Source: Thozetella sp. PMI_491
Taxonomy: Eukaryota > Ascomycota > Sordariomycetes > Chaetosphaeriales > Chaetosphaeriaceae
Direction: 5' to 3'
Length of the DNA: 64,000 nucleotides
Assembly (NCBI GenBank): GCA_021432635.1
Contig: MU270016.1
Span: 1,321,905 to 1,385,904 of the forward strand
Positions 9,834-19,931 of the stretch are shown piece by piece (position 1 is the stretch's first letter; each line of letters starts with the position of its first letter). The translations under genes and the position numbers were made by a program. The notes under the pieces were generated by a model, which saw only the letters and a program-made list of their open reading frames with translations, was not told the origin of the DNA and made no database searches.

Positions 9834-11634
9834 CCTTGTTAAGAAAGGTAGCGGAGGATACTCGGAGCAACTTGTCGAAGTGGTGAAGCTACTTCAGAGA
9901 GCCCAATCTATCTACACTGCACTCTGTGGCGCCGCTATGTAACACTCCGGGTCGACCAATTCTCACAAGATCCTCTAGTCGAAGTATAAACGATCGACTG
10001 GAGGATTCCGAGTCTCGAACTCAACATCTAGCCCCTCCAATCAATGCCCACTAACTTGATGAGTGATGCCTCGAGAGGATCGTATGTTGGACCGCATAGA
10101 AGACGTCTGACATGCTCCATTGGACTACTGCTGCGACCAAATCCTGAAGATCGAGGAAATAAGATGACCTGTGGGATCGAGCCAACATCTTAAGTAACAC
10201 TAGCTAGGTTGGAAGGACGCTACTGAGGCTTTTCCAGTGGTGTATGTTGTGAGGATTTGCACCATGTGTATCGAAGCACAGGAGCGCAGCACAAACTTCA
10301 CATCCACTCAGCCCCGACCTACATAGTGCCTTCTCTGGGACTGCTGGCACTGTGGAGTGATTCGAATTATGCTCAATGTGTTCGGCTTCCTGGTGTGTTG
10401 CGGTTCCAATTCAATGATCTGCATCATATGCTCGGAGGGCGAGGCGTTCAAATTCCTGTGATCCTATTAATGGAGGTGGAGTACAGAAACCAACAGGGGG
10501 GAAGAAAAGTGCAAAGTCCGTAGCTCGTCAAAGTTGCGATCGAGTGACACCGCCCAAGCAAGCCGGATCAAGGAGGACGAATTATGTGTAAAAGCACGAG
10601 CCCATAACTCATCGACTAGGTACATAAGCATTAACGGATTCTATCCCTGGATACAGTTCTAGGGATTTCTCCGCAGGTTAAAATCAGCAGAGCTTCTCTC
10701 GAGGAGCCAGCGAAAAATCTAAGAACAATTACTTCAACTACTGCTTGCTGAGTTGATCTCGCTGTTCGGCAATATAGTTTAGCACTCAAGATTTCTCAGT
10801 AGGAGTGGCAATGCCCATGCCATATCATCCGGCACGCACGGCATGGACCCAGTGCATTAGCGTCCTTAACTAGGTAGCCTTAGTTGGAGCTAATTGCAGT
10901 GATTAGATTGGAGCGATTCAGGTGGTTCTGCCAGAAGTCAATGCAATGTTGTACGGCGTCTGGAATGGTGGCAGAGCGCGGTAGGTGGCTGAGCGACTGG
11001 TGGAGCGGTGCGAACTGTAACTAGTAAAACGTCCCAAAAGTCTGGGGTGGGACAGCCGTTACTTGCAGGCAACCGAGGTGAGACATAACCGGCTCGAAAC
11101 GAAGTGCCGCAGTGGTAACATGTCTGCAAGAAGCCTTTCCTGATTTCATTCTCGCTGCCTCAGTGTTAACGAAAGTGGCTGAAACAACTCATTGCCTGAA
11201 AAAAATCTTACACTTCCCAAGCAGGAACCGGATCACGCACTCCTGATTAGCAGAAGCCGGACCGAAATGATCCTCGGTGCAGGCACTCGATAATCCAAAG
11301 TTGAAGGGATTATCGCAGTTATCGGTTATGCTGAAGGTCGAAAAAGACGTGCACGGGCTGAAAAAGCTACCGTAAATTCCTTCCTTTAGTTAAGGTAACT
11401 ACGTCCTAAAAGACAACGGACAAGCAATAACATACTCACCACCCCAGGTAGTTGTCAACCGGAGTGTGTCGCGGCATCAAAGCCACAGGAGTTGGCAAGG
11501 AGCCTTTAGTCAGTCCGATGCGGCCTGGGAGATGGCTTGGTTAGGGTCTGGATCAGCCCCAAGTTCGCCCACCAATCGTTTGAAGTTCAACTTAATTGCA
11601 GTAGAGAAACAACAACAAAGGCAAAAAAAGAATA
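9834..11634. other. Gene-free stretch
   Basis: I see no convincing coding region in 1.8 kb. The open frames (for example 10257-10523 plus, 10938-11129 minus) lack recognisable domains, splice partners or good start contexts. Confidence 0.5.
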
Positions 11635-11722
11635 TGCGGTTTGTGTGGATCGAACACACGACCTTCAGATATATGATGAAGTTTTCTTCAGTCTGACGAT
11701 CTCCCAACTGATCTAAACCCGC
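11635..11722 (-). tRNA. tRNA-Phe (GAA) with 15-nt intron, altered D-stem
   Basis: Read on the minus strand, the sequence folds as a full cloverleaf: GCGGGTT at the 5' end against AAACCGC plus discriminator A, anticodon loop CTGAAGA (anticodon GAA), variable loop AGGTC, and T-arm GTGTG-TTCGATC-CACAC. A 15-nt intron follows position 37 and can pair with the anticodon, as in eukaryotic tRNA-Phe genes. Two features are odd. The D-stem is GATC/GATC instead of the usual GCTC/GAGC, two compensatory transversions that keep pairing but change the internal A-box promoter. The acceptor stem also has one G-A mismatch at 5:68. It may be functional or a decaying copy. Confidence 0.8.
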
Positions 11723-12146
11723 TGGAGGACTTGGCATCGTCGGGTCCGCAGAGCCGGGATGAACGAGCTCCCTGGTCCTTTCTCATGGTGAAGCTGAGTC
11801 CCCACAGCAGAAATCTCAAGATCTCCACTACCCCCTCCTCGCTTCACAATCAGCACAAATAGAGATGTCACGATATCCACTTTGTTGGCTGGTCGAGCAG
11901 ATAATCCGCCGGTTTAGCGGGCTTCGCGGCGTTATAGGCACGAGTTAGCGGCGCCGTTAGCTACGCCGAGAACCACTCTACAGAGAGAGACAAGTGGGAG
12001 CCGGAGGGGAAAAACCCGAATCCGGCCGAGGCCCCCAACTAAACTAGCCAAGATCTCAGCCTGCATTCTCCGATCCACTAACTACAGCCTGACCTTTCAA
12101 TCCCAGGGTGGGCCATTCTCATAATTACGTGGACCTATACGCACCG
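11723..12146. other. Upstream region of the third regulator
   Basis: 424 bp with no coding gene. A CACTAACTACAG...TCCCAG arrangement ending at 12106 looks like an intron 3' end, so the regulator may have a 5' untranslated exon here or a longer N-terminus. Confidence 0.35.
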
Positions 12147-13755
12147 ATGCGGCAACCACGGCGTTTCACGCGCACACGCACCGGCTGTCTTACGTGTCGG
12201 AGGCGCCGGAAGAAATGCGACCAAGGCACTCCGATCTGTTCCGGGTGCTTCCGGAATCAACTAACTTGTTCATGGCCGTCCGAGATAGTCATCAGGCCTG
12301 GAGACCCACTGCTCGCCGGAGTCCAGTACCCAGTCGCGTCCTCAAGTGGTGCACCGACCGTGACGGCCGATAGCGAGAGCACTACCGGCCTCGGTGCCAC
12401 ATCCACCCTGGATCTTCTCGCGATACTTGGTCCGAGTGACGTGCTACCTGGGGGCCTCGGCTACCGAACGGTGGGGTGGGATCCGGCGTCTGAGCTGTTC
12501 ATTGCCGACACCCGCGCGCCGTTAGTGAATCCCAGCGCGCGCTTCCTGCTGCGGCACTACTTGGAAAGCACGTCGGCCTTGCTGGCGGCCATGCCCATGA
12601 GGTCCAACCCATTTGTGACGCACATCATCCCCCTCGCTCACTGCGATGATTTGCTCATGCACGCCGTTCTGGCGCTCAGTGGCTCCCACTACATATGCCG
12701 AAATTCGGCCGCGACTGAGATCCGGCAGTCCACTTGGCAGCATTATGCGCTTGTTATCAGCAGCCTTCGGGGCGAGATCCAACGACTGGGCCGCAAATCG
12801 CCCGAGGAGAGCCTGCGTCTCTTAGCGACTCTGATGGTGCTGTGCCATATCGAGGTGAGCGACGCCACGTACTGCCCTTTGCTTTCCCCAAGAGGCTGAT
12901 GTGTGTGTCTAGGTACTGTCGGGTGAAAGCCAAGGCGGGGTGTTTGCACACCTGCGCGCAAGCCGCCAGCTCATCCTGGAGCTTTTGCAAGGCCCTGCCC
13001 AATGCAAGAATGAAGAGGACCAGGATTTGAGAGGCTTTGTCCTGGAGACTTACGCCTATCTCGTCCTGGTAGCTAACATCACACCGTACGGAATCGTTGA
13101 AGGCCGCACTCTGCCTTTTGATGATTTCGTGACGTCTCTCGAGTCACTACAGCAGTATAAAACCTTTGGCACTTTTATGGGCTGTGGTTATTCCTTGTTC
13201 GAAAAAATCGCCGACGTCTCGAGGTTTTCTACCCGACGGCTACATGAAGAGAAGAGCGGCGGTGTCTCTCAAGAAAGCCTGGATACGTACGAGGCCCTCC
13301 TCTCGAGCATCACCTCGTGGGAGCCCACAGACTCCGGGCCTGATGCATCGTCCTGGGAAGCCTATCGAGCCATTGCCGGCGAGGTTTACAAGCATGCGCT
13401 CCTTATCTACCTGAAAGCATCGATGTGCGGAACTGTTGTGGACAATCCGAAGGTCATCTGCGATATCCAACAGTACATCGATATCTGCTTAGGCCTCTTG
13501 CTCAAGCTAGATCGCTCTCCCTTCAGCACCATTATGATGTGGCCACTCATGATTGTAGGCTCATGTCTTATCCGAGTGGACCAACGATTAGACCTTCGGG
13601 AGCGCTGCCAAAACAGTTCGTTCCAGATGACTCACGTCAGCAAGGCCGCAGATCTGCTACAGCTCGTTTGGGAAGATCCCGACAAGCGGTCGTACGGACC
13701 CTACGGATTACAGCTCGCAATGGAGAAACATGGAATCAATTTTGGCATGGCCTAA
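12147..13755 (+). CDS. Zn2Cys6 fungal transcription factor
   Basis: Exons 12147-12854 and 12913-13755 join in phase to 516 residues. The zinc cluster is textbook: C14-x2-C17-x6-C24-x6-C31-x2-C34-x6-C41, with the basic run RRRRKK between the second and third cysteines. The rest follows the fungal_trans_2 (DUF3468) layout: a helical region starting at FLLRHYLESTSALLA, then HIIPLAHCDDLLMHAVLALSGSHY, and a long C-terminal helical part. The ATG at 12147 is chosen because the open frame upstream starts only with GTG, but a splice acceptor just before it leaves room for another 5' exon. The gene stands at the edge of the amine-metabolism block, so it may regulate the permease and oxidases to its right; this is inference from position. 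Confidence 0.87.
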
Positions 13756-13827
13756 GCGAGACCGACGGAAGTAAAAGATGGATACAAATTCCTCACGATT
13801 ATGGATGCCATAGAGACCGTCCTGTTT

Positions 13828-14675
13828 TCATCCACTACAGTACAAGGACGCCATCGTCTTAGAGAAGTCCTTTCCCAGGATCTCTTGGTGCTTGTAAAGC
13901 TCATCCAGACCCTGTTTCAGGATTTCCGTGCCCTTCTGTAAGTCCTCATCCACCATGTTCATGGCCAAGCTAATGCGTAGTCCTCTAGAAGGGTATAGAA
14001 ATTAACCCTTGTGCATGCAAAGGGCGGCTAGCCAGGGCCCGGATACGCCAGGATACGCCTTGAGGACCTTCGACGATAGTCTTCCATTTTTTTGCCTAAG
14101 GCCACTGTACGGCCCATGAGATCATTCCGGTCAAGTATCCCGATCGTAGCTGTCGCTGCCGCAATGGCCATTGGGGTGAAAGCGAAGCTCAATGCAACTT
14201 CGAACGCTTAACGAGCGATATGACGGCCGCATTGCCGAGAATGAAGGATTGTGACGCCGGTGATTGACTTCCCCATGGTCACAATACCAGGCTTAAAGTC
14301 GTCGCCGATGTGCTGGTAGGACAGAAACTTGCCCGTATTTCCAGCGCCTTGGTGGACTTCGTCAACAATGCATAGCACGTTATACTGTCGGTAGAGGCCG
14401 TAAAGGTCTCTCGCGTATGCGATCTCTTGACAGTCAGAGACGTTCGGTGGAGATACTCCAAGATCACTGCTGCAATCCTCTCGTGGTGTTCGCTCAGGGA
14501 TCGTATCGCAGCCTCGAGATCCAGATATGGGAGCGGCTCGCCGGTCGTTGGATTGACGTTCGTCATCGCTTTGCTGTCCAACCCGTACTCCGTTTGCTTG
14601 ATAGCGCTGTCCATCAACCCCCAGACGGTCGACCCCAATCCGTGGTAGGAAGAACCAACAGCTAGAGTTAGGCAT
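13828..14675 (-). pseudogene. Class-III aminotransferase (ornithine-aminotransferase-like) relic
   Basis: Pieces of one fold type I, class-III aminotransferase follow each other on the minus strand in different frames. SSYHGLGSTVWGLMDS to RIAAVILEYLH lies at about 14660-14450. Next comes EIAYARDLYGLYRQYNV with CIVDEVHQGAGNTGK and GIVTMGKSITG, which carries the cofactor-binding lysine. FILGNAAVIS lies near 14240, then FTPMAIAAATATIGIL, and finally RGLRISLAMNMVDEDL to the stop at 13828. At least three frame changes separate the pieces. The C-terminal junction near 13990 could be a real intron; the one near 14450 cannot. The N-terminal third (about 130 residues) was not found. The gene is best read as broken. 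Its place beside amine oxidases suggests it once took part in amine or amino-acid breakdown. Confidence 0.72.
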
Positions 14676-14906
14676 GAATGGCGATATAAGTTAAGATATT
14701 CCGTGATTAGTCCAGCAGTTATGTTTAAAGTGTGATAGAATCTGAGTATCAGGACACTCGACTAAACGATGATTTAAAGCATCGCTGACAGCCTTCGCCG
14801 GGTTTGCCAGCGCTACAACATATATGCTCCAACAGGCAGCCTGGAGACGCCCAATGAAGGGGTAAGTAAGGTGTTCTGTTTCATTCCGTATAGTGAACAG
14901 CCCATG

Positions 14907-16693
14907 CTAATCATGGAAAACAATCCGAGGGCCTTGGTAGTGCTTCCTTCCATGGCAGAACCAATTGATACCACACAGCAAGAACGCAATGCCGACTAGT
15001 ACAATGTTGTAGTCTATCATACGTCAGATACTAAAGACAAAAGTTCACTGAAACTGTAACAGGCTACTTACTCATCGTAGAGGCGTCGACTGGAAGGAAT
15101 TGCGGGAACATGAAGAAGACTGTCAGAACCGAGGTCATGATAACCACCCAAATGTTAGCCGCATAACCTAACCAGGACGGAAGACGGAACAAGCGGTCGT
15201 CCGGAAGGTATATCTTTGATCGCCGTTGGTAGAGTAGCAGAATGGCGGGAAAGACGAAGGAGAGCTGCTGGAGCACTACGCAAGAGGCAAGCAGGGCATT
15301 GAAGGCTGCAGAACGGCGCCATTAGTTTAATGGGGAGAAGAAGCATAATGTCTTGGAAGTTACCCTACCTGTTTCCGAACCGAGATACACAAAACCACAA
15401 CGAGACAAAATAACCCAGTTAACAACGGTGGCCCAGACAGGGACGTCTAACGTCGGATGGATCGACGCGATAGTTGTTGAGTATGCAAGGGCATTGTCAC
15501 GAGCTAACGCCCACGTAATCCTGGATGCCGTCTGTAGCACGGCGTTGAGGATGATGAACGACATGAAGAGTCCCGCAGCCAAGAAGGTCGTAGCAGCCGC
15601 GTCGGACTTCATCCCGATTACGTTGATCATATACGGAAGGTATCTGAGGGACCGAGTAAGTATAGGCCTTGGAGGAGTTGAAGGTGCAACCTTCCAGCCA
15701 ATGGATGGACTTACCCCTCCCCAACAAGAAGCTCTGCCCACTCCTCATCGGACACACTATAGAGCATAGCAACGCCGTAGCCAAAGGCAGTGGCAAAGCC
15801 AACTCCTACCGCAAGGACAGCAGCGCGCGGAACCGACTTTCGCGGGTTCGGGGCCTCTTCGGACAAGTGTAGGCTTGAATCTAACCCGGCAAAGATGAAG
15901 CATGTGGTCAACAAAGCTGACATGAAGCACACGCCATCCGGCCAGCCAGTGTAGTTGGTGAAGGTGGCCCAAACAAACTCGGTTGATGCTTTGGGCGAGG
16001 AGCGAGCGACGGTAACGATGGTAGTTGTCAAGAACAACACGATGGTGAGCACGACTAAGTGATCACGTTAGACCCCGGCAAAGTTAGATGCGGTTGAGTG
16101 GAAGACGTGGGTGACTTACATCCCAGGTCATGGGTTCTGGGAAGTTTCTTTAGTACAAATATGTTGTACAAGAGGACCGAAATTCCAAAGGCTTCGTATA
16201 TAAGGAAGCCATGCCATGCTTGCCGAATGTAGTCGGCATTGTAATGGGCAACCACGGCAAGGATCTGCGTGCTAGGTATGACGACAATGGCGGCCATGAT
16301 GGCAATCCAGGAGAAATTGGTGATCATGCCGCACGTGTAAGAAACGACCCGGTTCACGCTCTTCGGTGCCAAAATGGAGGCAAAGTGGTACTGGCCGCCC
16401 GCAGTTGGATACACACTTGCCAGCTCGCCAAGGGTAAGCGCAACAGCCATATATAACGAGGCGCTGATAATCATGCCGTAGAGAATAGCGGCGGGCCCTC
16501 CTTGGTACAGAGCGAGTTGCATGCTGCCAGACAGACCGGCCCAGCTGTTGCAGATGTTAAAGCAAACAGCAATCATAGTGATGGGCCCAATGTTCTTTCT
16601 CATCTCGGCCGCGCCCTGCCCGACGGAGGTCACCTGGCCCTGCTCCAAGCTCGCCCGAGGGCTATTGGAAACGGAGATCTTGTCTTTCTCCAT
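14907..16693 (-). CDS. APC-family amino acid/GABA permease
   Basis: Five exons (16693-16120, 16054-15715, 15643-15369, 15305-15072, 15013-14907) join in phase to 509 residues with about twelve membrane segments. The N-terminal cytosolic tail is followed by MRKNIGPITMIAVCFNICNS and then SLYMAVALTLGELASVYPTA, the highly conserved block of the fungal Uga4/choline/amino-acid branch. Later blocks include FIFAGLDSSLHLSEEAPNPR, where the family has the conserved AH(L)SEE turn, and QTASRITWALARDNALA. The family imports GABA, polyamines, choline or amino acids; the true substrate is not decidable here. It is transcribed in the same direction as the neighbouring monoamine oxidase (17456-18946), which makes uptake of an amine that the oxidase degrades a reasonable inference. 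Splice sites are canonical, and the last exon ends with the usual short hydrophobic and basic tail. Confidence 0.88.
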
Positions 16694-17455
16694 CGATTCG
16701 ATGTTGGGGAACTGAGGGAGAAGAATTTTAGATGGTAGTCCTGAGGGGCGTGAGAGATCCAGTTAGCAACACAGAGGTGCACAGCACCGGGCTATATGTA
16801 AAGTATTCAGTAGTGAGCCCCATACACGCGCGTATGCAGAGGGTTATCACTATGGCACACTGTAACAACAGCACCAGCGATATGCCTCGGCAAATTCATT
16901 GCCGATAAGAGCGACTTGTTGATCTGTGCCATTGCACTGGGATTAGCCCGTCTGGCTGCCGCCAGGGACTCTTTATGAGGGGGTGCCCACTGGCACTAGT
17001 GCACACAGCGCGGTAAGATAAGGAAACCGGACGGCACCCAAGCTGGGCAAAGCTACTACTCTAGCTCGGCCTTTAGCTACTTTTCATTGTCCAAATCTAA
17101 AGTCTGTTTGTCGACTAAGACCAAGTCTCATTTCCAATGTCATGCCTAGGACTTGTTGTTAGAGTTCTTCGTGACCAGGAGCGCAGCGATCGGCTGTGGG
17201 CATGGCCGCGCTGAGGGTAGATGCATTGATGGGATTCTAGATGGGTTCTCTGGCCCATGAGAGATTTTATTCTTCACTCGCAGCAGGATCAATACCATGG
17301 ATAATTATCTCATAAAGGTGTCACCAGTGCTTAATTGACCCTAGAACGGAAGACGTCAAATCTAGGTCACGATCTATGGGCTCTATGAGAAAACATAGGA
17401 AAACACCGAATGAACTGATAGGTAGCAACAGACCTAAACGATTGTACAAAGTTGG
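16694..17455. other. Spacer between permease and monoamine oxidase
   Basis: 762 bp upstream of the permease and downstream of the oxidase. I see no coding gene; it must hold the permease promoter and the oxidase terminator. Confidence 0.45.
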
Positions 17456-18946
17456 TTATGATTTTCCAGAACCTAGAACTGCAATAACTTCTTCGGCGCC
17501 CCGGACACCCGATCGCACAGCGCCCTCCATGTAGCCCTTCCAGACCATGGCAGTTTCGGTACCTACGAAGTGAATCCTGTCAAATGGCTGACAAATGGCC
17601 TTTCCTGGGTCTCCGCAAAGACCACCGGGCATCAGGACCGGAGATGGGGCACCTCTTGCCCATGGGTCCTTTGCCCACTCCTTCTCGATTACATTGACGG
17701 GGGCCGGCACGTCAACGCTCTTCTCTCGTGCGGCGGCACACATGACAGCCTCGAATTGCGCAGTGACGAGTCGGCGGCGCTCTGCGCGCGACCATTTCGA
17801 CCATGCTCGGCCAGGGTCACCGACAATGAAGCAGGTGATGCTATACTGCCGGTCTGCCTCGGAGCATGTGTCTCGCGAGAACGAGATCGGCCCGGAGGCT
17901 GACCTCATGACGCCGCTTAGCCCTGCCTCACGCCACCACGGACGATCGTAGACGAAGATGGTCTTCGCGTAGTAGCCGAGAGCAGTATTATCCCCTAAGT
18001 TTTGCTTGCTTTCCGGAAGCGGAGGCTCGAAGGTAACCAGGGAATAGAGAGGCGTTGGCACGGACACGATTACCCTCTCAGCTTCGAACACGGGTCCGGA
18101 GTTGGCAGTTTCTACCAGGCAACCACTCTCGGGTTGCTGGGTTATTTTGGTGACAGCGGTAGACAGCCGAACGGTATCTCCAGGAAGCTTCTCGGCGAGG
18201 CGAACCGAAAAAGTTTGATTGCCTGTCAAGAGGCCAAGAGATTAGCATGGAAAAGCGGCCCGGTTGGGTTGCGAGGGACAGATACCTTGTCGGTTGCGCA
18301 AATATTGGCCGCCATCCTTCTGGTCGGAACTCATGTTTTCTAGGCCGGTACCGCTCTTTATGTAGCTGATCATGAACAGGCTACTAAGCTCGCTCGGCTC
18401 GACGCCCAAAAACGCCACGGACAGCGAACTGGCGACGAAAGCCCCTACACTTCCCGAGCAATATCGCTCTGCGTACTCTCCGAATGTCATCGCGTCTAGC
18501 TCTGCGGCACCCGGTCCAAGATGTGGGTTTTCGAGATTCGACGCCTCTACATGTGCCACGAATGTAGCCAGGAACTTGTGCGCGGCTTCCACCTCCTCCG
18601 GGTTTGTCATGTCTGGGGTTCCGTATGGCAAGCGGATAGTAGAACCGTCGGGCCGCTGCTCCACGTCATCGCCAGCTGCCCTCTGTTCAATCAGGTCGAA
18701 GCCGAACTCGCGGGCAAGGGCGTACATCTCGCTCTGGTTGGTGTCGTTGAGCCACGCTGCGCCGAGATCGACGACTCCGCCAAGAGAAGACGCGGGAACA
18801 CTGCAAGTCTTTCCGCCAACACGGTCCATGGCCTCGAGGACCACGACACTCAGGCCGGCTTCGTGCAATCGTACAGCTGCGCGCAAGCCCGACAGACCCG
18901 CGCCAACGACGATGACGTCTGTCTTCACGGGAGTTGGAGGTGCCAT
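17456..18946 (-). CDS. Flavin-containing monoamine oxidase
   Basis: Exons 18946-18286 and 18222-17456 give 475 residues, close to fungal MAO-N size. The N-terminal dinucleotide-binding motif is VIVVGAGLSG (G15, G17, G20), followed by VVVLEAMDRVGGKT, the second flavin-contact loop. The C-terminal flavin-binding block is IHFVGTETAMVWKGYMEGAVRSG. DRPWWREAGLSG and GPISFSRDT are typical substrate-domain blocks. The enzyme should oxidise a primary amine to an imine, giving aldehyde and ammonia after hydrolysis and releasing hydrogen peroxide. No N-terminal signal peptide and no C-terminal tail anchor are seen, but the ending GSGKS is short and unremarkable. The single 63-nt intron falls after the first base of a glycine codon, at the same place and phase as intron 2 of the paralogous fusion gene at 19932. 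Confidence 0.9.
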
Positions 18947-19931
18947 AATTGTCTGCTACAATGCTCAGAACTGTTTGCGGTGGATAAATGGAGGTTCCTT
19001 TGACTTGATGATAGAAAAGGTAATATATGTACCCAAAGTTTCCGTACCTACGTAAGAAGCTGTTTTTCACCAGGCTTCCATCGAACCATTCGCACGTCAG
19101 GCTGCTGATGTGGGCGGCGGGATTCCGCAGCGAGACGGGAATCGGTTTTTGCGGCGTGCCGGTGCAGTTTGGCAAACGCGCGCTATGCCCCACGAGTCGG
19201 AACCCGCGGCCAGCTCAAATTGGCTATGGTATGCTGGACGCGCGGCGAACTCACCAGCGGCCTCCGCGGAATCTTACTTACAGCTCGTCGCTTGGTGAAC
19301 TCGCACTTGGTTTGTGCTAGACTTGTGAGTCGTCTCATGGCGGGCTGCTAGAGTGTTGAGCGGTCTCGGGTTAGAGATCTCCCCGGGGCTCCCAGATCCG
19401 GCAGGCATCAGCAAAGGAAGCTGGAGGCTTATCTTGGGTAGCTGCAAAGGCGCGCTTACAAGCGCGATGACCCACCACCAGACACTCTTAACCCCAGACG
19501 CCCCACCACCATAATGCAAACTCGCGGTTAGATACTAGTGAACCAATATGTATGAGCGCATCGCTCTATGCCAAGACGCTGGGTATGGGCAATAGGGACT
19601 CGACGTCTACGCCGCGTCGTAAGACGATTGTGGCTCAACAGAAACAAATTGGCCCTCTGTTCTACATCGAATCACTTCCTTGCCTTGGATTGATTAGATC
19701 GCCAGGAACCGTAGTAGATTCCAGCCACATAGTGGAGGGAAATGATCACTTAGCCATTCCGTTGCCTTAGGTGACATCACTCCCGGGGTCCACGGGATCC
19801 GAGGCAGGTTGGATAAGAGCTCCTGTGTGGCATCCCGAATTTTCGAAGTTGTTTCCTATCGTTACCAGATGCAAGGCTTCTCGTCCTAGATTCTCGTTAT
19901 CTAAATTCAAGTCAAACCCTCTTGTTCAAAG
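18947..19931. promoter_or_regulatory. Shared divergent promoter, monoamine oxidase / RidA-oxidase fusion
   Basis: 985 bp between two divergent amine-oxidase genes. The open frames inside it have no recognisable features. Joint control of both oxidases from this spacer is inference. Confidence 0.4.

Noticed and set aside
12108-12146. Longer N-terminus of the third regulator
   Set aside because: The frame starts with GTG and directly follows a likely splice acceptor; the ATG at 12147 is safer.
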